This document shows positions 16,522 to 24,328 of a stretch of 29,584 nucleotides of DNA, piece by piece. Made by a program: the position numbers and the translations under genes. The notes beneath the pieces are model-generated. The model searched no databases. It was not told the DNA's origin and saw nothing but the letters and a program-made list of their open reading frames with translations. The stretch is taken from positions 1-29,584 of the forward strand of contig NQWY01033929.1 of the NCBI GenBank assembly GCA_019425655.1. Reading direction: 5' to 3'. Numbering within the stretch: position 1 is the first letter of the stretch; the number at the start of each line of letters is the position of its first letter. The DNA is from Rhizophagus prolifer (Eukaryota > Glomeromycota > Glomeromycetes > Glomerales > Glomeraceae).

Positions 16522-17577
16522 TTAAACGGTATAACGTTTACTTAGGCCCCATTCTGCCAAAATCCGTCGATAAGTCGTTGATGAACGGTCTGCTTCAAAA
16601 TGTGCCTCCATCATTAAATCAAGCGGAAGATCTTCTGGTTTTTGTGATTCGACCATATCTTGGTCTTCAGCAAAAATTTGCGCATTAAATGCATATACCT
16701 TTTCTAAATCCCCTGTTTGGTCAAAGTTGCGGGTGAGTGGAACAAATAAACGGGTTTTATTGCTTGAGATAGGACAGCAGGCATTTAAGATTTTTAAGAC
16801 CCCACCTTCTGGAAAATCGACCGTAAGCACGGCTGAAAAAGGTGGATAGACATCAAAGGTACGCTTCCATAAAAAACCTTCTGGTTCGAGATGTTTTAAC
16901 TCATGCGGATAGTTACTGACATTGCTGATATAGACTGTTTTTAAGCCATATTCTGTACGTTCAGTATGGTATTTAGGGACAACGGGATTATCGCGATTGG
17001 CAAAGGCGTTGTGATGCACCCATGCAAAATGAGCGACATCGATAAATCCTTCGAGTTGACGCCCGCTAGAACCGCCAATATCGACAAAAGGCGGTAAAAT
17101 TGATTGATGCTCTGCATGGTCCCAAGTGTCTAATACAGGAATATTGGCTTTAGCAACATCACGACCATGAATACTGGTCCAAATCAAGCCATAACGTTCA
17201 ACAACCGGAAATTTGGTCAGAGAAAAACGATCCGAAATTTTAGTTAGTTCGGGTTGGGCCGGTATTTGGGTACATTTCCCTTCAGTGTTATAGCGTAGAC
17301 CATGATATGGACACACAATTTCTTCACCATCGACCCAACCTTTGGTTAAAGGAACGCCACGATGTGGGCAAATGTCTCGCACCAGATGAATTTCACCACT
17401 TTCTGTCTTATATAAAGCCATGTTGACGTCTAGTAATGTAACTCGTTGAGGTGCTGTGGAGACATCTTGAATACGCGCAACTGGATACCAGTGAGTAGAT
17501 AAAATTTCCCAATTTTTTGCTTCAAAGCTGCTGTTACACGGCATTGCAAGTGGCGTTAAAGTTGGAATCGCATTCAT
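16522..17577 (-). CDS. Rieske-type aromatic ring-hydroxylating oxygenase, alpha subunit-like
   Basis: A 351-residue Rieske non-haem iron oxygenase. The N-terminal Rieske domain binds a [2Fe-2S] cluster through C70-x-H72 (ICPHRG) and C89-x2-H92 (VCPYHG). The catalytic domain has the mononuclear iron motif D180-x2-H183-x4-H188 (GFIDVAHFAWVHH), and the EDQDMVESQKPEDLPLD segment is the usual late acidic helix. Size and layout match single-subunit enzymes such as vanillate O-demethylase oxygenase and the purine-pathway HpxD of Klebsiella. Co-transcription with guaD makes a purine substrate plausible, but this is inference. No reductase gene is adjacent, so electrons must come from an unlinked partner. 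A strong AAGGAG precedes ATG 17577. The leader carries a terminator-like hairpin. Confidence 0.87.
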   Translation of the reverse strand: MNAIPTLTPLAMPCNSSFEAKNWEILSTHWYPVARIQDVSTAPQRVTLLDVNMALYKTESGEIHLVRDICPHRGVPLTKGWVDGEEIVCPYHGLRYNTEGKCTQIPAQPELTKISDRFSLTKFPVVERYGLIWTSIHGRDVAKANIPVLDTWDHAEHQSILPPFVDIGGSSGRQLEGFIDVAHFAWVHHNAFANRDNPVVPKYHTERTEYGLKTVYISNVSNYPHELKHLEPEGFLWKRTFDVYPPFSAVLTVDFPEGGVLKILNACCPISSNKTRLFVPLTRNFDQTGDLEKVYAFNAQIFAEDQDMVESQKPEDLPLDLMMEAHFEADRSSTTYRRILAEWGLSKRYTV

Positions 17578-17590
17578 GGCATCTCTCCTT

Positions 17591-17617
17591 AAAAAAATCA
17601 GGGCTCTTTCGAGCCCC
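17591..17617 (-). terminator. Terminator-like hairpin in the leader of the Rieske-guaD operon
   Basis: On the minus strand GGGCTC-GAAA-GAGCCC (17616-17601) forms a GC-rich stem with a GNRA loop, followed within 3 nt by seven T's (17597-17591) and directly by the AAGGAG ribosome-binding site. The gene to the right already has its own terminator at 17823-17849, so this hairpin sits between a promoter and its gene and may act as an attenuator. An overlapping weak alternative pairing is CCTA (17628-17625) with TAGG (17619-17616). Confidence 0.65.
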
Positions 17618-17647
17618 TAAAATCTAGGCTTTTTTCTTTTTAGGAGA

Positions 17648-17664
17648 TGCAAAGAGCTTGCCAA
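17648..17664 (-). promoter_or_regulatory. Sigma-54-type promoter for the Rieske-guaD operon
   Basis: The minus-strand sequence TTGGCAAGCTCTTTGCA matches the RpoN consensus YTGGCACGRNNNTTGCW at all but two of its defined positions, with the invariant GG and GC at correct spacing. Transcription would start near 17637, giving a leader of about 60 nt. RpoN dependence would fit nitrogen-controlled purine use. I found no clear NtrC-type activator palindrome in the 200 bp upstream. Confidence 0.6.
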
Positions 17665-17822
17665 TATTGAATTTTAAGAAAATAAATTAGATAAAAATAT
17701 TAAAATACATGAGGTTAATTAATATTGTTTTTGAATTTTTGTTCTAATTTAACTTTAAAAGCTAAAGTTTATTATTCGCTATGTACTTAGAATGCACTGA
17801 TTGATTGCGTTGAGGGCACAAT

Positions 17823-17850
17823 AAAAAAGCACCTAAAAAGTGCTTTTTTA
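17823..17850 (-). terminator. Terminator of the YgiB-like / ATP-grasp operon
   Basis: A stem AAAAAAGCAC (17823-17832) / GTGCTTTTTT (17840-17849), loop 7 nt, T-run on the minus strand, 19 nt beyond the stop of the ATP-grasp gene. The 158 bp between it and the sigma-54 site at 17664 are AT-rich with no gene. Confidence 0.88.
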
Positions 17851-17868
17851 TATCTGTCTAGGTGTTTA

Positions 17869-19029
17869 TTATTCGACAAAATAATGCGCTGCAAAATGGG
17901 CGTCATTACCAATAATGTCATAGCAATCTTCACGAATAGACATGCCGGCACATTGATGTCCGACCATCCATAAACCGAGTGTAGGCAGTTGTCCTGAAAA
18001 TAATGGGGTATCTACCCATTTCTGTACGACATAACCATATTTGTCATAGTCATCAAAATAAAAGCTACCAGAAGCCGCGCCTTGGTCATGGCCGTCTTGT
18101 AAAACTCGAATATTGGCCCCTTCCCTTGCCAAAATCGGCTTTTTCACCCATTTGCCAGACAAAGCTTGTTGCGGGTCATAGGTATAGGTTTCGACCAATA
18201 ATGGATGGTTTGGATAACGCTTCCAAAGCTCAACCAGAATCGCTTTATTTGAAAGTAGCATTTTCCAGCAAGGTTCAATCCATTGTGTTTGTGGGTGGAT
18301 ATATTGAGAAAATGCTTCTTCCCAGATCCATTCCCATGGGTAGAGTTTAAATAAGTTTTGAATGGGCTGATTATGGAGGTCAACAAAATCTTGCCCGTTC
18401 CAGCCTATGTTCTCCATAGAAAGCTCGGAAACTTGTAGATGAGCTTGATAAGCGGTATCCATCAAGTACTCTAAATTGCCCCAGTCTTCCCTTCCCGCTT
18501 CCTGACTGGCAGCAAAATGCACGTGGCTACCACGCGGTAAAATTGTCTTCCAGCGTTTAATCAGGTCTTCATGAATGCTATTGAACTGGTCTCGGTTTGC
18601 AATGCCCGAGACTTGTTCTATCCACAGCCACTGCGCTACAGAAGCTTCAAGTAAGCCAGTCGGTGTGTCGGCGTTATATTCCAGCATTTTGATATTTCGC
18701 CCATCGTAAGCGAAATCAAAACGGCCGTACAGCATCGGAGCATTTTGTTTCCATGAACGTTCAATATGGTTTATAGCGGTTTCGGGAATTTGAAAGTAAG
18801 CAGGATAGTCACCCCGTTGAATGAGGTCTCCTACTACCGATAAACACATCTGATGCAGTTCATTTGCTGCATCTTCAAGTTGTTCAATCTGCTTAAGCGT
18901 AAATTCATAAGCAACCCCTTCAGACCAGTAAATTGTGCCATCGAGAGAAGGTAAATTAAAATAATCGAAACCAATATGTTGATGCTCCACTTGCCAGTCT
19001 GGACGTGGAGTAAATATTTTTCTTTTCAT
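17869..19029 (-). CDS. Glutathionylspermidine synthase-like ATP-grasp protein (YgiC/YjfC family)
   Basis: A 386-residue member of the GSP_synth family (PF03738), the C-terminal ligase fold of E. coli Gss without its amidase domain, as in YgiC and YjfC. Recognisable parts are the N-terminal DYFNLPSLDGTIYWSEGVAYEF region, the substrate/ATP site FAYDGRNIKMLEYNADTPTGLLEA and the late KPILAREGANIRVL segment. The physiological substrates of YgiC-type proteins are not established; ligation of a peptide or amine is inferred from the fold. It is 21 nt downstream of a YgiB-like lipoprotein on the same strand, reproducing the E. coli ygiB-ygiC pairing. The ribosome-binding site is weak, which suggests coupling to the upstream gene. 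Confidence 0.85.
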   Translation of the reverse strand: MKRKIFTPRPDWQVEHQHIGFDYFNLPSLDGTIYWSEGVAYEFTLKQIEQLEDAANELHQMCLSVVGDLIQRGDYPAYFQIPETAINHIERSWKQNAPMLYGRFDFAYDGRNIKMLEYNADTPTGLLEASVAQWLWIEQVSGIANRDQFNSIHEDLIKRWKTILPRGSHVHFAASQEAGREDWGNLEYLMDTAYQAHLQVSELSMENIGWNGQDFVDLHNQPIQNLFKLYPWEWIWEEAFSQYIHPQTQWIEPCWKMLLSNKAILVELWKRYPNHPLLVETYTYDPQQALSGKWVKKPILAREGANIRVLQDGHDQGAASGSFYFDDYDKYGYVVQKWVDTPLFSGQLPTLGLWMVGHQCAGMSIREDCYDIIGNDAHFAAHYFVE

Positions 19030-19050
19030 ATTCAGTGAATGCCTGAGGAG

Positions 19051-19416
19051 TTAGCCGCCGAAAGAGAAGCCGCTACGACCAAAACCCCCACGAATTGGGG
19101 ATGAAGAAGATGCGCTTTTCGCCGTACTTGAAATAATGGGGTGACCTACACTCAAATTGCTGTAAGGATGTAAGGTATTCCCGTGAAAAGAAACTTCCCG
19201 ATTGTTTCGATAATACGCGGGACCTAAATAGCGGCTACCAACATAGCTAGAACCATGTCCACTTGAGCTATTTTCTTGTTTACATGTTTCGTTATTCCAG
19301 TCGCGAGCACAGTCATATTGGTTGTTATATACGTCTTGTACTAATGGACCATCTTTATGGCTACATGCTGTGAGCAATAAAGGGACCACGACAAGATTAA
19401 TTTTTTTAGAACGCAT
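19051..19416 (-). CDS. Small lipoprotein, YgiB/DUF1190-like
   Basis: A 121-residue protein with a lipoprotein signal: basic MRSKK, hydrophobic NLVVVPLLL and lipobox LTAC. It should be anchored in the envelope. Two further cysteines (DCARDWNNETC) follow, then a Ser/Gly/Tyr-rich low-complexity region ending IRGGFGRSGFSFGG. The RGGFG motif near the C-terminus and the position before a YgiC-like gene match E. coli YgiB (UPF0441/DUF1190), though ours is much shorter. I choose ATG 19416 because GGAG precedes it; an in-frame GTG at 19428 would include that sequence. Function unknown; envelope partner of the ATP-grasp protein by association. Confidence 0.7.
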   Translation of the reverse strand: MRSKKINLVVVPLLLTACSHKDGPLVQDVYNNQYDCARDWNNETCKQENSSSGHGSSYVGSRYLGPAYYRNNREVSFHGNTLHPYSNLSVGHPIISSTAKSASSSSPIRGGFGRSGFSFGG

Positions 19417-19565
19417 GAGACTCCACACATTTTAATAAGTATGTTCGGCATGAAATACCGAATCGCTGTTATCTATTATGTTTCTGATTAGGAAAGATAA
19501 ATTTTTAGTTGGCATATGATATTGATCTGTTTTTTTAAAGTACAGTCTCTTTTAAAAATTTAGAT

Positions 19566-19596
19566 AACAAGGCATCTACACTTGAGATGCCTTGTT
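19566..19596 (-). terminator. Terminator of terC
   Basis: A perfect 12-bp stem AACAAGGCATCT (19566-19577) / AGATGCCTTGTT (19585-19596) with a 7-nt loop, 8 nt beyond the terC stop. The minus-strand tail is T-rich but interrupted. Confidence 0.75.
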
Positions 19597-19604
19597 GTAA
19601 TGAA

Positions 19605-20558
19605 TTAAGACTGCAATTGTTTTTTGTTGTGTCGTAAAGAAAGGTAAGTAGTGATTGCTAACACTATGACAATAAAGCTTAACGAGATCCAGATTGGCAT
19701 ATGGAATACATCAAGCAACAACATTTTTGCACCAATGAACAATAAGATAATGCCTAAGCCATATGGCAAGTAATGCAGTTTAGAAGCAGCGCCAGCAAGT
19801 AAGAAGAACATTGCGCGTAAACCTAAAATTGCCATTAAGTTTGCTGTTAAAACAATGAATGGATCGCTCGTTACCGCGAAAATAGCAGGAATAGAATCTA
19901 CCGCGAAAATCACATCTGAAGCTTCAACCAAAATCAAAACTAGAAATAACGGTGTTGCCCACAATAAACCATTTTGGCGTACAAAGAATTTGTCACCATC
20001 AAGCTGTGGGGTAATACGCATGTGCTTACGTAGCCATTTTAAAATTTTAATGTCTTCGATATTGGTTTCTTCTTGGCCCTTTAAGAACTTAAAGCCTGTA
20101 TAAACCAAGAACGCACCGAAAATATAAAGTACCCAAGAAAATTCTTGAACGAACCATGCACCAATAAAGATAAACAGAGTACGCAGTACAATCGCGCCTA
20201 ATACGCCGTAGAGCAAAATTTTACGTTGTAGTGCAGCTGGAATAGCAAATGCCGCAAAAATCATTAACCAGACGAAAACGTTGTCAATTGCGAGGGACTT
20301 TTCAAGTAAGTAACCTGCGAAGTATTCCATGGTTTTTTGGTTTGCTAAGGTCACCCCAACTGTTTGTTGAAGATAAAGCCATAAACCACCACCAAATAAG
20401 GCTGCGACGCTTACCCATGCCACACTCCAGTAAGCAGCTTGCTTAATTGAGACATCTTGACCTTGTTTTTGCTTAAAGCCCAAGAAATCAATCAAAAGCA
20501 TGACAATGACTATGCCAAAGAATGCTACGTACAGCCATAAATTGCCGATTGTTTCCAT
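19605..20558 (-). CDS. TerC/Alx family integral membrane protein, probable Mn2+ exporter
   Basis: A 317-residue polytopic membrane protein of the TerC family (PF03741). Family landmarks include the acidic membrane motif LLEKSLAIDNVFVWLMIF and, later, LVEASDVIFAVDSIPAIFAV, whose acidic residues are the likely cation site. About 8-9 hydrophobic segments are visible. Alx and related proteins export manganese, and the yybP-ykoY riboswitch just upstream strongly supports that role here. I take ATG 20558 because TGGAGGATTT precedes it; a longer in-frame start at 20588 would lie in the riboswitch expression platform. Despite the family name there is no evidence for a tellurite-resistance cluster. 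Confidence 0.93.
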   Translation of the reverse strand: METIGNLWLYVAFFGIVIVMLLIDFLGFKQKQGQDVSIKQAAYWSVAWVSVAALFGGGLWLYLQQTVGVTLANQKTMEYFAGYLLEKSLAIDNVFVWLMIFAAFAIPAALQRKILLYGVLGAIVLRTLFIFIGAWFVQEFSWVLYIFGAFLVYTGFKFLKGQEETNIEDIKILKWLRKHMRITPQLDGDKFFVRQNGLLWATPLFLVLILVEASDVIFAVDSIPAIFAVTSDPFIVLTANLMAILGLRAMFFLLAGAASKLHYLPYGLGIILLFIGAKMLLLDVFHMPIWISLSFIVIVLAITTYLSLRHNKKQLQS

Positions 20559-20590
20559 AAATCCTCCATACATCCGGCAATTGGGCATAA

Positions 20591-20641
20591 AAAAACCTCG
20601 ACCAGTTGCCAGATGAATTAAACATCTGTATCAACATGATC
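20591..20641 (-). terminator. Expression-platform terminator of the manganese riboswitch
   Basis: On the minus strand an imperfect hairpin joins GATCATGTTGATACAGATG to CATCTGGCAACTGGTC across a 7-nt loop. Its CAGATG/CATCTG and GTTG/CAAC blocks are perfect. GAGG and seven T's follow. It lies between the aptamer and the terC start codon, and its upstream edge touches the P1 strand of the aptamer (20641-20645), as expected for a switch that reads through when ligand stabilises P1. Confidence 0.75.
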
Positions 20642-20760
20642 AAGGTCTTGCCTACATCATGAATTTCACGATGCTCAGATACCGACTTTTTAATAAAAGT
20701 GTATTGACGATATCTGACACATAACATTGCTGTTATGTTTGGAGGAGGCTACTCCCCTTG
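20641..20760 (-). ncRNA. yybP-ykoY manganese riboswitch
   Basis: The minus strand begins with the conserved GGGGAGTAGC core element, and the ends pair as P1: CAAGG (20760-20756) with CCTTG (20645-20641). A helix AACATAAC/GTTATGT is visible inside. The element precedes a TerC family gene, the classic Alx arrangement, and is followed by an intrinsic terminator. It should sense Mn2+ and switch on terC expression when Mn2+ is high. The class (Rfam yybP-ykoY) is recognised from the core motif, P1 and context, not from a covariance search. Confidence 0.88.
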
Positions 20761-20776
20761 TCAAACTAAATTCTGT

Positions 20777-20797
20777 ATTGGATAAAACCTATCCAAT
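20777..20797. promoter_or_regulatory. Inverted repeat upstream of the terC riboswitch
   Basis: ATTGGATA (20777-20784), AAACC, TATCCAAT (20790-20797): perfect 8-bp arms 16 bp upstream of the aptamer, in the zone where the terC promoter must lie. It has no T tract, so it is a better candidate for a repressor operator than for a terminator of the upstream PAP2 gene. The binding protein is unknown. Confidence 0.4.
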
Positions 20798-20875
20798 TTC
20801 ACATAGAATGGCAGATTTTTTTGTATTACGCAACTGAACTTAATGTCGTAGTGAGAATACCAAAATTTCTACGAA

Positions 20876-21472
20876 TTATTTAATCAAACCGCGGTCTAAA
20901 AGCGGTTTGCATATAATTTGGTAAAGGTGAATAAAGAATGCGGTCAAACTTGTACCGTAAGCATTCCAGAAGTAATAACCTGCTGTATTGACCAGAAGCG
21001 CGACAATAAAAGCCCCCAGCATGTCTAACGGGAAATGCACACCTAAATAAATACGTGACCACGCTACCACAAATGACAAAAATAACAGAATGATGCCAAT
21101 CATTTTGCGCTGAGCAAACAAATAAGACAGCGCGATGGTGCTGAAAATCAGCATATGATTACTTGGAAAAGATGCTGTTGATGCATGTTCAATAAACGTG
21201 GTGCCCACACCCATCACAAATGGTCTTGGATGGTGATAAAACAGAGAAATAACATAACCCACTAAAAGTGATATGCAGGTTAAAAAGACAGATTTAATGA
21301 CCCTATTTTTTAAATCTTGATCGCCGTAGAACCATAAAAATGTAAGAATGAATAAAAGAATATAGAGGAGATCATTAGCAAAAAAGATAGCAAGGCGAAT
21401 GATAAATTGACTCGCATCCTGAGCACCATTTATGACATGGAATAAGCTAAGGTTGAGTGTTTCTAAAGACAT
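20876..21472 (-). CDS. PAP2-family phosphatase, BcrC-like (undecaprenyl-diphosphate phosphatase predicted)
   Basis: A 198-residue membrane phosphatase with six hydrophobic segments. The PAP2 active-site motifs are visible: YHHPRPF (C1), ASFPSNH (C2) and SRIYLGVHFPLD (C3). The usual first lysine of C1 (K-x6-RP) is a serine here. B. subtilis BcrC also lacks that lysine and shares the flanking residues, so I favour undecaprenyl-diphosphate recycling for cell-wall synthesis over a phosphatidate phosphatase. GGAA precedes the ATG. It lies upstream of terC on the same strand, but 318 bp with a riboswitch separate them. Confidence 0.85.
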   Translation of the reverse strand: MSLETLNLSLFHVINGAQDASQFIIRLAIFFANDLLYILLFILTFLWFYGDQDLKNRVIKSVFLTCISLLVGYVISLFYHHPRPFVMGVGTTFIEHASTASFPSNHMLIFSTIALSYLFAQRKMIGIILLFLSFVVAWSRIYLGVHFPLDMLGAFIVALLVNTAGYYFWNAYGTSLTAFFIHLYQIICKPLLDRGLIK

Positions 21473-21674
21473 TCATATTCCAAACAAGAACAAAAAACGT
21501 GGGCTATGATAAAGAATTAAGCCTGTTGTCTTGATAAAGAATTGTCACAAAAATGAAATATAGTTTGTTTTTGACTAAAGATTAAACAACAGGTCTATAT
21601 ATTTTTTAATGCGTGATCTGGTGGTTAATATTAAAGTGTTAACGTGTTGGCACTTTATTCGAGAACGTTATTTT

Positions 21675-22859
21675 ATGACTACTCAAGAAAAACAGAAAAA
21701 ATTAAGTTTGAGGCCTTTGTCTCCAAGAGATCCAAAACAGCCGCATAGAGCAGCGACTCCCCTCGAATTATTGTTCGATTTAATTTTTGTGGTCGCGATT
21801 GCAACAGCGGGTCAGCAGTTACATCATGCGATTATTGAAAATCATCTCTGGCATGCTCTGCCAAGCTACCTGATGGTATTTTTTGCACTGTGGTGGGCGT
21901 GGATGAATTTTTCGTGGTTCGCTTCAGCTTACGATAATGATGATGCATTGTATCGGTGCCTTACCTTTGTACAGATTGTGGGTTCTTTGGTCATGGCCGC
22001 AGGTATTCCTGATGTATTTCGTAGTCAGGACTTTGACATCATTATTGTGGGTTATGTGATTATGCGCTTAGCTTTAGTAACCCAGTGGCTTCGCGCAGCA
22101 AAACATGATCCTGAACGGCGAGTTACGGCTTATCGCTATGCGATCGGTATAGTCTTAGTACAAATTGGCTGGCTTGTGGCTAACTTTGCTCATGTCCTTT
22201 CTATACCTCTATTTTTATGTCTAGCGGTGCTCGAGTTATTCGTTCCGATCTATGCAGAAAAACATTCGCCTACGCCGTGGCATCCTCATCATATTGTAGA
22301 GCGCTATGCTCTCCTCACTATTATTGTTTTAGGTGAATCAATCGTAGGTAGTTTTAATGCCATACGTGATGCGCTTGCGGCTCAATCTATCAATATTCCA
22401 GCCGTTTTCTTAATGATTGGTGGATTGATGCTCATGTTTGCAATGTGGTGGGCTTACTTTGATCGCAGTGAACAGCATCATCATTTTAAAGGTGTACGCC
22501 CATTTGTATGGGGTTATGGTCATTATTTTGTTTTTGTGAGTATTGCTGCGGTAGGTGCTGCGCTTGCCGCCGCCGTGGATGTCACGACCCATCATGCACA
22601 TATTTCTGATTTATATATGGGTGTAATTGTCGCAGTGAGTGTGGTGCTTTATACCACTTGTATCTGGATGTTATACGAGTTTGAATGTTTAGCTGGAATT
22701 TCTAAATGGTTTTATCCTATTACTGCACTCATTATTTTATGTATTCCATTTATTTGTAATAACGTGGGATATAGCGTATTTGCGATGGGTATTGTCTATA
22801 GTTTACGTTTAATCGTTTCTAGTAAATTTATGGCCAATATAGAGCCAGAAAAAGTTTAA
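21675..22859 (+). CDS. ltrA: Low temperature requirement protein A (LtrA) family membrane protein
   Basis: A 394-residue integral membrane protein of the LtrA family (PF06772). The family start is clear: HRAATPLELLFDLIFVVAIATAGQQLHH. The later HHIVERYALLTIIVLGESIVG motif, with conserved His, Glu and Arg in the membrane, is also diagnostic. About ten hydrophobic segments are present. The family was named from a Listeria cold-growth mutant; no transport substrate is established. I choose ATG 21675 (MTTQEKQKK). An in-frame ATG at 21609 would add 22 residues, but it falls close to a TTGACT/TATATA promoter-like pair and has no ribosome-binding site. A strong terminator follows. Confidence 0.88.
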   Translation: MTTQEKQKKLSLRPLSPRDPKQPHRAATPLELLFDLIFVVAIATAGQQLHHAIIENHLWHALPSYLMVFFALWWAWMNFSWFASAYDNDDALYRCLTFVQIVGSLVMAAGIPDVFRSQDFDIIIVGYVIMRLALVTQWLRAAKHDPERRVTAYRYAIGIVLVQIGWLVANFAHVLSIPLFLCLAVLELFVPIYAEKHSPTPWHPHHIVERYALLTIIVLGESIVGSFNAIRDALAAQSINIPAVFLMIGGLMLMFAMWWAYFDRSEQHHHFKGVRPFVWGYGHYFVFVSIAAVGAALAAAVDVTTHHAHISDLYMGVIVAVSVVLYTTCIWMLYEFECLAGISKWFYPITALIILCIPFICNNVGYSVFAMGIVYSLRLIVSSKFMANIEPEKV

Positions 22860-22873
22860 AAACCATTAAACTA

Positions 22874-22906
22874 AAAAAACGGGTTTCATATAGAAACCCG
22901 TTTTTT
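22874..22906. terminator. Bidirectional terminator between ltrA and mpl
   Basis: A perfect 14-bp stem AAAAAACGGGTTTC (22874-22887) / GAAACCCGTTTTTT (22893-22906) with an ATATA loop, flanked by T runs on both strands, between two convergent genes. Confidence 0.95.
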
Positions 22907-22928
22907 ATTGAATTATCTAGAGCGGAAG

Positions 22929-24302
22929 TTAAGCAGCTTTTGCTTTTAATGCGCTTATAAGTTTTTGATGTAAGCCACCAAAGCCACCATTAGACATAAT
23001 CACCACAGCATCACCCTCACCTGCTTCATTAACAATACGGTTAATAATTTCATCAAGTGAACGGCTGACTTGAGCGCGGTTTGAAGCAGCTTCAATCACT
23101 GGTTGTAAATCCCAATCTAAACCTTCTGGCTGGTACCAGATAACGTCATCTGCTAAGCGTGCTGAATGCGCCAAGCCATCTTTATGGCTGCCCATACGCA
23201 TGGTATTTGAACGCGGTTCAATAATGGCCCATAAACGGCGTTCGCCTAGGCGTTTACGTGCGCCGTCTAAAGTGGTGTCAATCGCTGTTGGGTGGTGAGC
23301 AAAGTCATCATAAACCTCAATACCATTGACTGTACCGAGTAACTCCATACGGCGTTTCACACCGCCAAAGTTAGATAAAGCTTCACAAGCTGTTTCAAGT
23401 GCAACGCCCACATGTTGAGCGGCTGCAATGGTTGCCAAAGCATTCGCTACGCTATGTTGCCCTGTCATGCTCCATTTCACTTCACCAACGGCATTGCCAT
23501 TTTCGAGTACTTTAAAATGGCTACCATCAATTGAAATTAATTCGGCAGATAAGGCTGCTTTCTCATTTGCTTCTAAACTAGTACGAATCACTGGCGTCCA
23601 GCAACCCATTTCAAGCACTTCATCAATATGAGTTTCAGTAATTGGCGCAATAATACGGCCTTCACTTGGAATGGTACGAACAAGATGATGGAACTGTTTT
23701 TGAATCGCTGCTAAGTCATCAAAAATATCGGCATGGTCAAATTCAAGGTTATTTAAAATCGCCGTTTTTGGATGATAATGAACAAACTTAGAACGTTTAT
23801 CAAAGAAAGCTGAGTCATATTCATCAGCTTCAACGCAGAAGTATTTGCCACCGCCTAAACGAGCACTTTCACTAAAACCAAGTGGCACACCACCAATTAA
23901 AAAGCCTGGGTTTAAACCAGCCTGATCAAGTACCCAAGCGAGCATGGTGGTAGTCGTGGTTTTTCCATGAGTACCCGCCACACCAAGGACATGTTTGCCT
24001 TGTAAAACGTGATCTGCAAGGAACTGTGGACCAGAAATATATGGCAGGCCTTCATTGAGCATGTATTCCACAGCATCAATACCACGTTTCATGGCGTTGC
24101 CGACAATAACCAAATCTGGATGAGGCTGTAAATGGCTACGGTCATAGCCTTGCATGAGTTCAATACCTGCGTTTTCTAACTGGGTAGACATTGGCGGGTA
24201 AACGTTTGAATCGGAACCTGTTACCTTATGTCCTAAATCACGAGCTAAAAGTGCTAAAGAGCCCATAAAAGTGCCACAAATACCCAAGATATGCAGATGC
24301 AT
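22929..24302 (-). CDS. mpl: UDP-N-acetylmuramate:L-Ala-gamma-D-Glu-meso-DAP ligase
   Basis: A 457-residue Mur-ligase-family enzyme of murein recycling. It joins the salvaged tripeptide L-Ala-gamma-D-Glu-meso-DAP to UDP-MurNAc in the cytoplasm. The N-terminal Rossmann motif HILGICGTFMGSLA and the ATP loop GTHGKTTTTT (near 110-119) are intact. The ADEYDSAFFDKRSKFVHYHP segment distinguishes Mpl from MurC. The end NGGFGGLHQKL is also Mpl-like. The ATG is preceded by GGAGAAGGCGAGCA. It is a single-gene unit; an inverted repeat lies in its promoter region (24329-24353). The lytic transglycosylase at 27.4 kb supplies substrates to the same recycling pathway. Confidence 0.96.
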   Translation of the reverse strand: MHLHILGICGTFMGSLALLARDLGHKVTGSDSNVYPPMSTQLENAGIELMQGYDRSHLQPHPDLVIVGNAMKRGIDAVEYMLNEGLPYISGPQFLADHVLQGKHVLGVAGTHGKTTTTTMLAWVLDQAGLNPGFLIGGVPLGFSESARLGGGKYFCVEADEYDSAFFDKRSKFVHYHPKTAILNNLEFDHADIFDDLAAIQKQFHHLVRTIPSEGRIIAPITETHIDEVLEMGCWTPVIRTSLEANEKAALSAELISIDGSHFKVLENGNAVGEVKWSMTGQHSVANALATIAAAQHVGVALETACEALSNFGGVKRRMELLGTVNGIEVYDDFAHHPTAIDTTLDGARKRLGERRLWAIIEPRSNTMRMGSHKDGLAHSARLADDVIWYQPEGLDWDLQPVIEAASNRAQVSRSLDEIINRIVNEAGEGDAVVIMSNGGFGGLHQKLISALKAKAA

Positions 24303-24328
24303 TGCTCGCCTTCTCCACTGCTTTTGTA

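Noticed and set aside
13931-17850. Repeated GCACC/GGTGC-type stems at 13931, 14363 and 17823 as a dispersed mobile repeat
   Set aside because: Each is a short intrinsic terminator immediately after a gene, with different flanks and loops. The shared stem core is short enough to be convergence.
19605-20558. Tellurite-resistance function for TerC
   Set aside because: No other ter genes are present, and the yybP-ykoY riboswitch points to manganese export.
20488-20727. Minus-strand reading frame of 79 codons before terC
   Set aside because: It covers the manganese riboswitch, its terminator and the start of terC, so its apparent coding sequence is structured RNA.
20884-20908. Hairpin CAAACCGC / GCGGTTTG at the end of the PAP2 gene as its terminator
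   Set aside because: It lies within the final codons and has no following T run on the minus strand.
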